The notes: a model not told the origin generated them from the letters alone. Counted from the first letter of the stretch, positions 43,062 to 52,780 are shown. The stretch: 53,581 nucleotides of DNA from Nitrospiraceae bacterium (GCA_919902505.1 CAKKRE010000029.1:1-53581); one strand, 5' to 3'. A program made the numbers and translations.

Positions 43062-44228
43062 TTAACAGCGCGTGAGCAGTTTCTCATTCCGGTTCCATTG
43101 CGAAACCGTGCCGCTGTTGTCGGTCAGCTCAAGCTTGTCCTGCGCCAACAGCCGTACCGACATCGGAGGGGTTTTGCTTTGGGGGACGATCAAGCGAAAC
43201 CGGTCCTGCTCCTTCTCGATGCGACCCGACTGCGAGATCGCTTTGTAGAACTCGGAGACGTTCGCCGACGTGATGGTCCAGACGAATTCTTCCTGCCGAT
43301 CGACGAACTTGGCGGAACCTTCCCAGGTTCCCACGAGAGAGGGCTCGACCGGTGGCCGCCGCTTCACGGCGACTTTGTGCGGGACGGCTGCAAACGATTG
43401 CCAGAGTAACGGGTCGAACTTGTTCGGCCCCTGATTCTTGGCGAGTCTGTCCCAGGTGACACTCAGAATGCCGGTGGTCGAGAAGCGGTCGTTCCCGGCT
43501 ACTTGATAGGTTCCGTGCAGAATTTCTTGATAGGATTCCGCCTGCCAGCGTCCCCGGTCTGCGGTCACGGTGCCCGGCATCAATACGGCAGTCGTCAGGG
43601 ACCAGGTGCCGCCCTCGTTCAGCGCAAGATGGCCTTTCCCATACATCAATCCGACGGGCGGGCAACCATACCAATCACCGGCCCAGTGGGACGGGGTGGC
43701 GGTCAGCCCTGGCTCGGTTGACGCCGCCGGACCGCTGCGAAGGGGGCCGCCGAGTCTGGTCGCGGCGACCTTGGCGAGGTTGGTCACGGCTGCTTGCGCG
43801 TTGGGTTGTTTCGAGGACGAGAGTGACAGAGTGACGAGCGCATCGGCCTTCAGAAACGTCAGCTGAATCCCGCCGATAGGCGACCGCAGGGTGAAGGCGC
43901 CGTCGCCGACCCCGGGAACCGGCTGGTGACCGGCCTTTGAACGCTGATCGTGAAACAGACTTTTTGTGTCTCCGTCAGGGCCGGGGTTCAATTCCACCGT
44001 CACGGTTTCCTGGGGATTACGCTTCGCCTGGTACAGGCATTGGCGATCATTCTGGCGCAGGCCCGGCGTCACGGGGGTTCCGATGGCCAATTCAACTTCG
44101 GCCTCTGTCACGATCAAGCAGGCGTTGAGATTAGAGGAGATCACGTCGGAGGATTGTGAACAACCGAGCACCGCAGTCCCGGTCAGGAAGAGGCTTAGGA
44201 GCGGTCGTATCAAGGAGCAGTATGCCAT
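43062..44228 (-). CDS. lipoprotein of unknown function
   Basis: A 388-residue protein with a lipoprotein signal (LFLTGTAVLGC, lipid on C23). Residues about 35-145 (NACLIVTEAEVELAIGTPVT, CLYQAKR, VPGVGDGAFTL) resemble the DUF3558-type fold seen in lipoproteins. The second half (about 185-388) has beta-rich repeats such as LVGTWEGSAKFVDRQEEF and YQEILHGTYQVAGNDRF. It probably faces the periplasm. Its stop lies 80 bases before the frameshifted exported gene downstream on the same strand. Confidence 0.65.
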   Translation of the reverse strand: MAYCSLIRPLLSLFLTGTAVLGCSQSSDVISSNLNACLIVTEAEVELAIGTPVTPGLRQNDRQCLYQAKRNPQETVTVELNPGPDGDTKSLFHDQRSKAGHQPVPGVGDGAFTLRSPIGGIQLTFLKADALVTLSLSSSKQPNAQAAVTNLAKVAATRLGGPLRSGPAASTEPGLTATPSHWAGDWYGCPPVGLMYGKGHLALNEGGTWSLTTAVLMPGTVTADRGRWQAESYQEILHGTYQVAGNDRFSTTGILSVTWDRLAKNQGPNKFDPLLWQSFAAVPHKVAVKRRPPVEPSLVGTWEGSAKFVDRQEEFVWTITSANVSEFYKAISQSGRIEKEQDRFRLIVPQSKTPPMSVRLLAQDKLELTDNSGTVSQWNRNEKLLTRC

Positions 44229-44354
44229 GGCATGCGCAGTCTAGGAGGGTTCGGCGACAAATTGCAAGGTGCGCCGCCACGCTCCGGTAGTGAAGCTGCG
44301 GTTGCTGCAGTGACCGGCCTGCGGCATGCGTCGGGCAGGAGTATGTGATCGCAA

Positions 44355-44774
44355 TCAGGCTGGAACAAACGTCAAGGAGACGCCGTTGATGCAGTAGCGG
44401 AGGCCGGTGGGTCTCGGGCCGTCATCGAAGACATGTCCTTGATGGCCGCTACACCGGGCGCAGTGGACTTCCACCCGGGTCATGAAAAACCTGGAATCCG
44501 TGCGTTTCTCCACCACCTTGGGGTCAATCGGTTGCCAGAAGCTTGGCCAGCCGGTGCCGCTATCGAACTTATGCTCCGAGGAGTAGGCGGGCAGGTCGCA
44601 GCCGGCACAATGATAGATGCCCGCCTGATGATTCTCGTGGAGCGGACTCGTAAAGGCCCGCTCGGTATCTTCATGCCGCAGGACCTGATAGGCCGCGGGC
44701 GACAGCAGTGTTTTCCATTCGTCGTCGGTCTTGGTGACTTTTATGATATCCCCGATCTCGATTTTGGGCGGCAT
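44355..44774 (-). CDS. msrB: methionine-R-sulfoxide reductase B
   Basis: A 139-residue MsrB, which repairs methionine-R-sulfoxide. Zinc cysteines C56, C59, C105 and C108, and the catalytic C128 in RYCINGVSLTF are all present, with SGTGWPSFW as the family signature. The ATG at 44772-44774 follows GGAG; a TTG two codons earlier was rejected. No MsrA is fused or adjacent. Cytoplasmic. Confidence 0.95.
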   Translation of the reverse strand: MPPKIEIGDIIKVTKTDDEWKTLLSPAAYQVLRHEDTERAFTSPLHENHQAGIYHCAGCDLPAYSSEHKFDSGTGWPSFWQPIDPKVVEKRTDSRFFMTRVEVHCARCSGHQGHVFDDGPRPTGLRYCINGVSLTFVPA

Positions 44775-44890
44775 GGGCAATCTCCTTCACGTCTTCGCCT
44801 GACGTGTGTGTGGGCCGGATAACACTGTGATCCTGACATAAGAGATTACGGAAGGGCAAGACAAGCGGATGTGTGGGCGCCCGGAACCGC

Positions 44891-44916
44891 GGGCCCCGGC
44901 TGTTCAGCCGGGGCCC
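44891..44916 (-). terminator. GC-rich perfect hairpin after lon
   Basis: GGGCCCCGGCTG (44891-44902) pairs with CAGCCGGGGCCC (44905-44916), leaving at most a two- to four-base loop. It sits seven bases beyond the lon stop. There is no T run on the lon strand, so it may act as a factor-dependent terminator or an mRNA 3' end protector. Confidence 0.45.
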
Positions 44917-44922
44917 TGGATC

Positions 44923-47319
44923 TTACGAGGCGGTCGCGCTCGCCAACGGCTCACCCCGTTCGGATGAGGACGCGGTATCCTGATTGAACGCCGCCGGGAG
45001 CACTTCCTCGATCCGTTCCACCGGAATTACCGTGAGTTCATCGCGCACTTCCTGCGGGACTTCTTTCAAGTCCTTCTCGTTGGCCTTCGGCAGAATGATC
45101 CGCCGGATGCCGGCCCGATGCGCGGCCAGGACCTTCTCCTTGATCCCGCCGACCGGCAGCACCAACCCGGTCAGGCTGATCTCTCCCGTCATCGCCGTGT
45201 CGCTGCGCACCGGCTTGCCGACATAGGCCGAAGCCAGCGCGGTCGCCATGGTGATTCCGGCCGAGGGGCCGTCTTTGGGAATGGCGCCCGACGGGACGTG
45301 GATGTGGACCCCGTTGCGTTTGAAGCGCGAGATATCCAGCCCCATGCTTTCGGCATGCGACCAGAGGTAACTGCGCGCCGCGCGTGCCGACTCCTGCATG
45401 ACATCGCCCAATTGCCCCGTCAGCGTCAGTTCGTGACTGCCGGGCAACAGGGTCGTCTCGATATAGAGCACATCGCCGCCGGTGGGAGTCCAGGCCAGAC
45501 CGGTCGCGACTCCGGCCGGCAGATTCTTCCGTGCCTCTTCCGGTTGGAATCGTTCCTGCCCGAGCCACTCATCCAGAAGCGGTTGCGTGATGTCCACGGG
45601 GCCAGCCGGAGCATCGGCCGGCCGATCCGCGAAGGTCACGGCGACCTTTCTCGTAATGCGGCCCAACATTTGTTCCAGCTGCCGCACACCCGATTCCCTC
45701 GTATAGCGGCCGATGATATGGTCGAGCACCGCGTCGGGCAGAGTCACCTCCTCGGCTCGCAGGCCGGCCTCCTTCAGCCGTCTCGGCCAGAGGTACCGCA
45801 GGGCGATTTCGCGTTTCTCCCGCTCGCTGTATCCATTCAACCGGATGATTTCCATACGGTCGAGCAGGGGTTGCGAGAGCGTCTCCAGCGTGTTCGCCGT
45901 CGTGATGAAGAACACTTTCGACAGATCGAACGGCAAATCGAGATAGTGGTCCCGGAACGTATGGTTCTGCGCGGGATCCAGAATCTCCAGCAACGCCGCC
46001 GCGGGATCGCCGCGGAAATCGCGTCCGAGTTTATCGACTTCATCCAGCATGACGACCGGATTGTTCACGCCGGCTCGTCGCACCGCCTGGATGATCCGAC
46101 CGGGAAGGGCCCCGACATAGGTGCGGCGGTGGCCGCGCAATTCGCCTTCGTCATGCAACCCGCCGAGGCTGAAGCGCTCGAACGTGCGCCCCATGGACTT
46201 GGCGATGGACTGCCCCAGGCTGGTTTTCCCCACACCGGGAGGGCCGACGAGGCAGAGGATCGGCGCCTTGGCGGACGGGTTCAACTTCAAGACCGCCAGA
46301 TGTTCCACAATGCGTTCTTTCACTTCCTTGATACCGTAGTGATCCTCGTTCAACACCTGACGGACATGGGCGAGATCGAGTCCTTCTTCCGAGGACTTGT
46401 TCCACGGCAGTTCGAGCACCAGTTCCAAATAGCTCCGGATCACCTGATGCTCGGGTGACGCGCTCGGCGTCTTGGCGAGGCGCGCCAGTTCACGGTCCGT
46501 TTCTTTCCTGACATGTTCAGGAAGATCGGCTTCGTGAATCTTGGATCTCAGCGCGCCGACTTCATCTTCTTCCCCGTTACTCTCGCCCAACTCCTGCTGA
46601 ATTGTCTTGAGCTGCTCGCGGAGGAGATATTCCCGTTGTGTCTTGCCCAGTTTTTCCCTGGCTTCGCTGGTGATCTTGTCGCGCAACTGGAGAATCTGGA
46701 CTTCCCGTGACAGCGCCGCATAAAGCCCGCGCAACAGGTCTGCACGGGTGGGGGCTGCAAGCAACTGCTGTTCGCCGTCCAAGGTCAGATTCAACAGGGA
46801 CGCGATGCGATAGGCCAGGACCACAGGATCTTCTTCCGTGCCCAGGGCGGCGACCGCTTCATGCACGCCGGGAGTCTGGATCAGTTTCGGCAGTTCGGTG
46901 ATGATGTCCAGAATGGCCCGATGCAGTGCCTCGACTTCTGTGCTCTGCTCACTCGGAGGCGCCAGCTGTTTCACACGGGCCTGAAGATACGGCTCCACCT
47001 GGTCGAGCTTCAGCAGGACGACGCGCTCCAGTCCCTGGATCAAAATATTGTAGTGTCCGTCCTGTGTCTTGGCGGTCTGCTTAATAACGGCCTTGGTTCC
47101 GATGGGATAGAGATCTTCCAGCGCCGGCTGATCGGTTTGCGCATCCCGCTGGGCCACGACGAGGAGTGTTTTATCTTCGGTCTTCAGCGCCGCCTCGACC
47201 GCGGCGATGGAACGGTCCCGGCCGACGGTCAAGGGCATCATGGTGCCGGGAAATAGCACCGTTCGCTTCAAGGGCAGCACGGGCAAATGCGTGAGTATCG
47301 GGGTCGTCGATTCGTTCAT
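44923..47319 (-). CDS. lon: ATP-dependent protease Lon
   Basis: A 798-residue LonA-type protease. The substrate-binding N-domain opens with LPVLPLKRTVLFPGTMMPL. The AAA+ part has Walker A GPPGVGKTS and Walker B PVVMLDEVDKL. The protease dyad is S686 (DGPSAGIT) and K727 (GGIKEKVLA). Start at the ATG with GGAGG in front; the longer frame to 47415 was rejected. Single-gene unit, closed by a GC-rich hairpin. It degrades damaged and regulatory proteins in the cytoplasm. The C-terminal tail is Ser/Ala-rich and probably disordered. Confidence 0.96.
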   Translation of the reverse strand: MNESTTPILTHLPVLPLKRTVLFPGTMMPLTVGRDRSIAAVEAALKTEDKTLLVVAQRDAQTDQPALEDLYPIGTKAVIKQTAKTQDGHYNILIQGLERVVLLKLDQVEPYLQARVKQLAPPSEQSTEVEALHRAILDIITELPKLIQTPGVHEAVAALGTEEDPVVLAYRIASLLNLTLDGEQQLLAAPTRADLLRGLYAALSREVQILQLRDKITSEAREKLGKTQREYLLREQLKTIQQELGESNGEEDEVGALRSKIHEADLPEHVRKETDRELARLAKTPSASPEHQVIRSYLELVLELPWNKSSEEGLDLAHVRQVLNEDHYGIKEVKERIVEHLAVLKLNPSAKAPILCLVGPPGVGKTSLGQSIAKSMGRTFERFSLGGLHDEGELRGHRRTYVGALPGRIIQAVRRAGVNNPVVMLDEVDKLGRDFRGDPAAALLEILDPAQNHTFRDHYLDLPFDLSKVFFITTANTLETLSQPLLDRMEIIRLNGYSEREKREIALRYLWPRRLKEAGLRAEEVTLPDAVLDHIIGRYTRESGVRQLEQMLGRITRKVAVTFADRPADAPAGPVDITQPLLDEWLGQERFQPEEARKNLPAGVATGLAWTPTGGDVLYIETTLLPGSHELTLTGQLGDVMQESARAARSYLWSHAESMGLDISRFKRNGVHIHVPSGAIPKDGPSAGITMATALASAYVGKPVRSDTAMTGEISLTGLVLPVGGIKEKVLAAHRAGIRRIILPKANEKDLKEVPQEVRDELTVIPVERIEEVLPAAFNQDTASSSERGEPLASATAS

Positions 47320-47454
47320 TTTATCCTCCGCTGGGCTCGGATGGTCATCGGGTAGAGCGGCGTGTCGGGTACAGAAGGCACGGTCACGCTCGTTCTTACC
47401 GGTTAAGATAGCCACAAGAGAGGGGGAGTCAAGCGCAGGCTTTGAGAGGAGAGC

Positions 47455-47553
47455 AAATGGCTTATAGCGTATAGCCAGGCGGAGGCGCGGCGACCGGAAT
47501 GAGAGACTCTCTACGAGTTAGTTTCCTACATCAGCTATTCGCTATAAGCTCCT
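47455..47553. repeat. family C hairpin repeat, copy 2
   Basis: ATGGCTTATAGCGTATAGCC at the left and CAGCTATTCGCTATAAGCTCC at the right are imperfect inverted copies about 60 bases apart. Located upstream of lon and downstream of the solenoid lipoprotein gene. Confidence 0.55.
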
Positions 47554-47569
47554 GCCCCCCATCATTCGG

Positions 47570-49681
47570 CTACCGGTCGATGAAGAGGCTGCCCGGGTTT
47601 TCAATGAACGTTTTCCGATTGAGCCGTTCAGGACGCGCACCGTTGGCCGGCGGAGGAATGGAAGCATAATCGTCTCTTCCCTCCAGGTCGAAAAAAGCGC
47701 CGATGCTGTGCTCAGCCCCTTGTCCGAGCCCCCGGCTCACCGCATATTGATCCGCGCCGCCTTCTTCAATGAACAGCCCCCATCCCCCGAGGTCGCCCAT
47801 CCCCAAACCAGTCGAGGCGGGGAGATCGTAAAAATCGCTGTCCGTGCCGCCGTCTATGGCCATGCCGACACTGCCGTCCCAGGCCGCGCCACCGTTATAG
47901 AAGGGGCCTTTGGAGCCGTACCGGTCCTTGCCCCGGTAATCGATATTCAGGCCCACGCCGAAGTGCGCGGCAGTGCCATGACCATAACGTGCGGCCTGGT
48001 GTTCGTCGTCGCCGTTCAGATCGAGCTTCACGCCGAGACCGAAAAAATACCCGTGCCCTTGAGAGAAGTTTGCACTGCGATACCGGTCGCGACCATCCAG
48101 ATCGACAAAGAGTCCCCAGCCCCCGGCCAGACTTTGCGCGCGTTGGGCCGGCTGTTTGCTGAAGACACGAAGCCCCGCTCCGGTTCCAAGCCCGAAACAA
48201 TCGTATTGAAATGCAGGATCCTGCGGATGCGCATTGGGCGTGTCGGTCTCATTGTACGCGCTGGGGTACCGCCCGCCGCACTCGTAGGAATCGTTTCCCG
48301 ATACATCGATCAACGCGCCGACACCCAACGGCGCTCCGAAGCCCAGCGCATAGCCGAAGCTGGTATAGCGGTCGTCTCCGGCACGATCCACCAGTAAGCC
48401 GAACCCGCCGAAGGCCGCGCCCTGGGTGAACCGGTTCCCTTCATAGATGTCCTGTCCATCTCCATCATACAGGATACCGAGCCCCGCGAAGCCGGTTCCG
48501 CCGGAGCCTGGCGCCAGGCGGTAGGTATCGTCGCCGCTATGATCGATCACGAGGCCGATTCCTGCCCGTCCGGTGGCAAGGCCCAGCGGGGCCGGCTGAT
48601 AGGTATCGTTGCCGCTCAGGTCGATGACGACACTGTTGCCCAGATCGCTGTTCGGGCTCGCCCCGATCGTTCCACGATACGTGTCGTTGCCGCCCAGGTC
48701 GATGATCAGCGCGGCGCCCTTCTCGAGGTCATAGGTGTTCGGGCCATGGCCTCCCACCACCAGCAGCCCGTACGACGTCTGTTGAGCCAGAAGCAGATCT
48801 CCGGTGATGCCGGGAACGGTCCGGCCGATCGGTTTGCGGTTGTGCAACGCAATATCGAGTTGCTGCAGGAAATTCCGGTTGCCGAGCCGCGCCAGCCGTT
48901 GTGCGGCGCTGATGAGCGAGGCATAGTCCACCTGTTGCATGAGCAGGGTCGCGTATCTGGCTGCGGCTTCGGCCTCTGAAAGTTGCGCGGGCGGGGTGAC
49001 CTGAGGAATGAAATGTTCCACCAGCGGGCGAGCCTGTGTGAACAAGAACTCCCGATCCTGTGGCGAGAGATGGCGGAGCGCTTGTTCGCGGTCCTGATAG
49101 GCCTGTTCGAGTGCGTCGGTGAGAAAGGTCAGAAGCTCCTCAGTGGCGAGCGTGACCGGAAAGGTCAGCGGCGCAAAGGAGGCGCCGGTACGATCCATGC
49201 CGCCTTCCAGAATGTCGATGACCGCCGGCAGCCCTTCGACACCCGCTTCGGCCGCAGTCGCCGCCAATAGACCGGCCTGTTCGGCGGCTGCCAGACCGTC
49301 CCAGGGATCGCCGAGCGTACGCAGGACCAGGTTGCGTTTGAACTTCGCAATCTTGTTGGTCTGATCGGCCAGGCTCTTCCGAACCGCCGGGAGCGCCGTA
49401 GTGAGATTGTCCCGGAGGTCCGGCTCGACCAGGGCGTTCAGGCGCACCACGATTGCCTGTCGTTGTCGATCCACCGGTTGGTCGGAGGGTTGAGTGACGG
49501 CAAACAGATGCGCGATTTGAGCACAGCCGCCGAAAGCAAGACAGAGGCTCATGGTGAGCAGCCGGGTGAGCAATCGGCTCAGGAGGTGGGAGCGGTCGGT
49601 GTCTGCCCGGTGCCGGTCTGGACGCCGTGGGCGGCAGGGCGACGATGCGATGTCCTGTGGAGATGAGGCAATGTCGATCAC
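47570..49681 (-). CDS. lipoprotein with twelve D-x-x-G-x-D-x-Y repeats (beta-solenoid-like)
   Basis: A 703-residue frame. A lipobox (LAFGGC, C53) follows a hydrophobic stretch. The true start may be later than the GTG at 49681, for example the ATG at 49552. Residues about 60-290 are helical. From about 305 to 690 there are at least twelve repeats of roughly 25-40 residues around DLGGNDTY, DLSGNDTY, DHSGDDTY, DGDGQDIY and so on to DLEGRDDY, each preceded by a G-x-G-hydrophobic strand. This suggests a calcium-binding beta-roll or solenoid on the outer membrane. The gene starts 27 bases after the GT20 gene, so they are co-transcribed. Confidence 0.75.
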   Translation of the reverse strand: MIDIASSPQDIASSPCRPRRPDRHRADTDRSHLLSRLLTRLLTMSLCLAFGGCAQIAHLFAVTQPSDQPVDRQRQAIVVRLNALVEPDLRDNLTTALPAVRKSLADQTNKIAKFKRNLVLRTLGDPWDGLAAAEQAGLLAATAAEAGVEGLPAVIDILEGGMDRTGASFAPLTFPVTLATEELLTFLTDALEQAYQDREQALRHLSPQDREFLFTQARPLVEHFIPQVTPPAQLSEAEAAARYATLLMQQVDYASLISAAQRLARLGNRNFLQQLDIALHNRKPIGRTVPGITGDLLLAQQTSYGLLVVGGHGPNTYDLEKGAALIIDLGGNDTYRGTIGASPNSDLGNSVVIDLSGNDTYQPAPLGLATGRAGIGLVIDHSGDDTYRLAPGSGGTGFAGLGILYDGDGQDIYEGNRFTQGAAFGGFGLLVDRAGDDRYTSFGYALGFGAPLGVGALIDVSGNDSYECGGRYPSAYNETDTPNAHPQDPAFQYDCFGLGTGAGLRVFSKQPAQRAQSLAGGWGLFVDLDGRDRYRSANFSQGHGYFFGLGVKLDLNGDDEHQAARYGHGTAAHFGVGLNIDYRGKDRYGSKGPFYNGGAAWDGSVGMAIDGGTDSDFYDLPASTGLGMGDLGGWGLFIEEGGADQYAVSRGLGQGAEHSIGAFFDLEGRDDYASIPPPANGARPERLNRKTFIENPGSLFIDR

Positions 49682-49708
49682 AGTCCCGCTCCGCAGCGGC
49701 GGCGCCGG

Positions 49709-51235
49709 CTATTCAAGCGTGGGGCTACCATCGGGTGGGAGGATTCCTGCATCGCGCAGACACTCGTCCGACCAGGCCCGGATGTCATGGGCTTCGAGGT
49801 AGGTCCGCATGCGATGCATACGCTCCCGGCGTTCCTCCAAGGGCATTTCGATGGCCTGGCGAATGGCATCGGCGACACCCTCAAGGTCGTAGGGATTGAT
49901 GACCAGGGCATCGGTCATTTCCTCGGCTGCGCCGGCCATGTGGCTCACCAGCAGCACGCCCTTCTCGTCGACCTGGCTGGAGACATACTCCTTGGCGACC
50001 AGGTTCATGCCGTCGTACACGGAACTCACCAGCGCCAGGTCCGCCATGCGGTAGTAGGCCGCGAGGGTGTCCATGCCGATGCGACCTTCGCGGAACTCGA
50101 TCGGTCGCCAGCGAGAAGCCTGGGGACTGCCGGCGTTCGAGAGGCTGCCGTACCGCATATTGATGTCGTTCACGGTTTCGCGGATGAGTTCCCGATAGCT
50201 GCGATAGGCCTCGACATCGCCTCTGGTCGGCACGGCGATCTGCACAAAAGTGAAGCGCCCGCGATACTGAGGGTACTGCTCGAAGAAGGCATCGATGGCC
50301 CAGAATCGTTTGAGGAGACCTTTGGTGTAGTCGAGCCGGTCGACGCCGAGGCCGATGCGGACCTCGGGCTGAAAAACATGCAGGTTACGCAACACGTTCA
50401 TGGCGCGCGTGACCTGCGAGGTGCGGGCGCGTTCCGACCAGGCCTGAAAACTCACACTGATCGGGCGGGCCACGAGTCGCGTCGTGTGGCCTTTATATTC
50501 GATGTGATGGTCATCGCTCCAGACTTCGACGCCCAGAAACTCCTTCGCGCATTCGACAAAGCAATGGAGAAAGTTGTGGGTCTGGAACATCAGCAGGTCG
50601 CTCGCCAGCAGGGATTCGAGCAGTTCGCGACGTTCCGGGAGAATGCGAAACGCGTCCGGACCGGGCCAGGGCGTATGCCAGAAGACGGCCACCGGCTGGG
50701 TCGGCAACGAGGCCTTGATGAGGCTGGGTACCAGGGCCAGGTGGAAGTCATGCACCCACACAAAGCCGGACTTGTCGCGCAATTCACCGAGGACAGCTTC
50801 CGCGAAGCGTGCATTCATGGCCTGGTACGCATGCCAAAAGGCTTTTCGATAGGCCACGCGATCCAGCGTGAGATGGCACAGCGGCCACAGTACCTGATTG
50901 GCATACCCCTGGTAGCCGCCCTTGATTTCAGCGGCCTCAAGCCACACACGGCGTAAGCGGTAGGTGGGGGCGTCGGGGGGCACTTCGACGATCATGTCCT
51001 GGTCTACGACGTTGCGATCCGCCTTGCCGCTGCCCCAGGCAATCCAGGTGCCGCCGAGCCGGCGCATGACCGGATCGAGCGCCGAGATGAGACCGCCGGA
51101 CGTGCGTTCCCAGATCAGATGATTCTTGACCAGCCGGTGTTCGTAGGGTTCGCGATTCGAGACGACGATCAGACGCGAGAGGGAGAGATCCTGCTCCGGT
51201 TGCAATTCTTCCATGGATGCGTGCGAAGCGTTCAT
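49709..51235 (-). CDS. otsA: GT20 glycosyltransferase, trehalose-6-phosphate synthase type
   Basis: A 508-residue family 20 enzyme that should join UDP- or ADP/GDP-glucose to glucose-6-phosphate (or a related acceptor such as glycerol-3-phosphate). Landmarks: LIVVSNREPY, GGLISAL, VLWPLCH, WVHDFHLALVPSLI, HTPWPGPDAF, IGLGVDRLDYTKGL, VQIAVPTRGDV and DGMNLVAKEY. OtsB is not fused and not adjacent. Closely related glucosylglycerol-phosphate synthases cannot be excluded by eye. Role: osmotic and desiccation protection. It is upstream of the solenoid lipoprotein in one operon. Confidence 0.85.
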   Translation of the reverse strand: MNASHASMEELQPEQDLSLSRLIVVSNREPYEHRLVKNHLIWERTSGGLISALDPVMRRLGGTWIAWGSGKADRNVVDQDMIVEVPPDAPTYRLRRVWLEAAEIKGGYQGYANQVLWPLCHLTLDRVAYRKAFWHAYQAMNARFAEAVLGELRDKSGFVWVHDFHLALVPSLIKASLPTQPVAVFWHTPWPGPDAFRILPERRELLESLLASDLLMFQTHNFLHCFVECAKEFLGVEVWSDDHHIEYKGHTTRLVARPISVSFQAWSERARTSQVTRAMNVLRNLHVFQPEVRIGLGVDRLDYTKGLLKRFWAIDAFFEQYPQYRGRFTFVQIAVPTRGDVEAYRSYRELIRETVNDINMRYGSLSNAGSPQASRWRPIEFREGRIGMDTLAAYYRMADLALVSSVYDGMNLVAKEYVSSQVDEKGVLLVSHMAGAAEEMTDALVINPYDLEGVADAIRQAIEMPLEERRERMHRMRTYLEAHDIRAWSDECLRDAGILPPDGSPTLE

Positions 51236-51345
51236 ACGCTGAAAATAGGAGCCTTTCGATCTTCTGTCAAGGCCTCACATGGAGAATCTCTGCCTGGTCC
51301 ACGTCGAAATACGTATCGAGTGCGACGTGCCCAGCGGGAAGAGAA

Positions 51346-51592
51346 GCGCGTATGGCGAAACAAGAGCGTATAGCGTATGGCGGGACGGGAAGAGCGTATG
51401 GCCGGGAACGAGAGCCTATAGCTGATGGCTTAGTGCCTATGGCTGGGAGCAGGAATTAGAGATGTGGCGGCGGACCAGGGACGCTTCGCTACTTGCCCTC
51501 TTGCCATGCGCTACTAGCCATAAGCCATTCGCTCCTTCTCCCAAGCCATCCGCCATAAGCCATGTGCTCTGAGAGGCTATTCGCTATCGGCT
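51346..51592. repeat. family C hairpin repeat, long copy 3
   Basis: The left part contains GAGCGTATAGCGTATGGC and GAGCGTATGGC; the right part contains GCCATGCGCTACTAGCCATAAGCC, GCCATAAGCCATGTGCTC and GCTATTCGCTATCGGCTC. They are inverted versions of the same units. The right end supplies the last codons and stop of the RNA methyltransferase gene. The gap 51236-51576 has no other gene. Confidence 0.6.
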
Positions 51593-52746
51593 CTCTTCTT
51601 GCGGAGGCTGCCGGCGACCATGCGAAACTCGAACAGGCGGCATTCGATCGCGCCGTTAAAGAGAGGGACCCGGCGGGAAGGGGCCAGCCGCAGCTGACCG
51701 GGAAGTTTTAAGTCGGCGGTGAAGATCTGCACGGTCCAGCCGCAAAAGTGTTTCTTCAGGTGATCGCCGAATTGCGGGTAGAACATGCGCAGGCTGTCCG
51801 CTTCTCCCATGCGGTGCCCGTAGGGCGGGTTCGTGACAAGGAGCCCGGATTCGGCCGGAGCGGGGAGTTGCAGGACATCGCCCTGTTGAAGGGTGACCGC
51901 ATCGCCGCTCCCGGCGATGGTGAGGTTGGCCTTGATCGACGTAATCGCGTGCGCACTGTGATCGGCTGCGTGGATCAGGCCAGGCCGGACGGGTACCTCC
52001 AGAGCCTTGAGTTCCGTGCGCAGATCGTTCAACAGGCGGGCATCGAATGACAGCAGTTTTTCGAAGGCGAACTGCCGGCCGATTCCCGGCGCGGCGCGAC
52101 GGGCCATCAAGGCGGCCTCGATGACGAACGTGCCGCTGCCGCACATGGGATCGTAGAGCACCGTGTCCCCGGTCCACTTCGAAAGCCGCAGGATGCCGGC
52201 GGCGAGATTTTCCCTGATCGGTGCTTCGCCCGCCGACTTCCTCCAGCCCCGTTTGAACAGTGGCTCGCCCGAGGTATCCAGATAGAAGGTGCAGGTCGAC
52301 GCATCCAAATACACCGCGATCAAGATGTCCGGCGCATGGGTATCCACCGTCGGGCGTTTGCCCCTCGCAAATTGAAAGCGATCGCAGACGGCATCCTTCA
52401 CCCGCAGGGTGACAAAATCCAGGCTCTTCAGCGGGCAGTGGTGCGCGCTCACCTTCACCTTGATGCGCTGTTGCGGCGTGAACCAATCCTGCCAGCGGAT
52501 GGCGTTCGCCGCGTCATACACATCGTGCTCGTCGCGATAGGTACCTTCGGCAATACGTAGGAGAATGCGGCTGGCGATGCGGCTCTGCAGATTCACGCGA
52601 TAGCAGAGGGCAAGGGAGCCGTGAAAGGCGACTCCGCCGGCCGTGGGCTTTACGTCGGCGGCGCCGAGGGCGGTGAGTTCGTCGGCGAGGACCGCTTCGA
52701 GTCCGCGGGGGCAGGGTGCAAAGAAGGCGTGGTTTGTGCTATCCAT
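51577..52746 (-). CDS. THUMP-domain RNA methyltransferase, RlmL-N/TrmN type
   Basis: A 389-residue SAM-dependent methyltransferase. Residues about 5-150 include a ferredoxin-like part plus THUMP (FFAPCPRGLEAVLADEL; SHHCPLKSLDF-like KVKVSAHHCPLKSLDFV). The catalytic domain has YDPMCGSGTFVIEAA (SAM binding) and TNPPYGHRMGE (catalytic N-P-P-Y). It probably makes m2G in 23S rRNA or tRNA. The start at the ATG 52744-52746 leaves a gap to the divergent Nudix gene; an earlier ATG would overlap that gene's start. The last residues ADSE and stop come from repeat DNA. Confidence 0.9.
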   Translation of the reverse strand: MDSTNHAFFAPCPRGLEAVLADELTALGAADVKPTAGGVAFHGSLALCYRVNLQSRIASRILLRIAEGTYRDEHDVYDAANAIRWQDWFTPQQRIKVKVSAHHCPLKSLDFVTLRVKDAVCDRFQFARGKRPTVDTHAPDILIAVYLDASTCTFYLDTSGEPLFKRGWRKSAGEAPIRENLAAGILRLSKWTGDTVLYDPMCGSGTFVIEAALMARRAAPGIGRQFAFEKLLSFDARLLNDLRTELKALEVPVRPGLIHAADHSAHAITSIKANLTIAGSGDAVTLQQGDVLQLPAPAESGLLVTNPPYGHRMGEADSLRMFYPQFGDHLKKHFCGWTVQIFTADLKLPGQLRLAPSRRVPLFNGAIECRLFEFRMVAGSLRKKRADSE

Positions 52747-52780
52747 TTCTGTCTTTCTGTTGTCGTGATCGGGGGCCGTC

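Noticed and set aside
45118-46458. 446-codon open frame on the plus strand inside lon
   Set aside because: Antisense to Lon, which is unmistakable; no start signal.
49787-50956. 389-codon open frame on the plus strand inside the GT20 gene
   Set aside because: Antisense to a clear GT20 gene; shadow frame.
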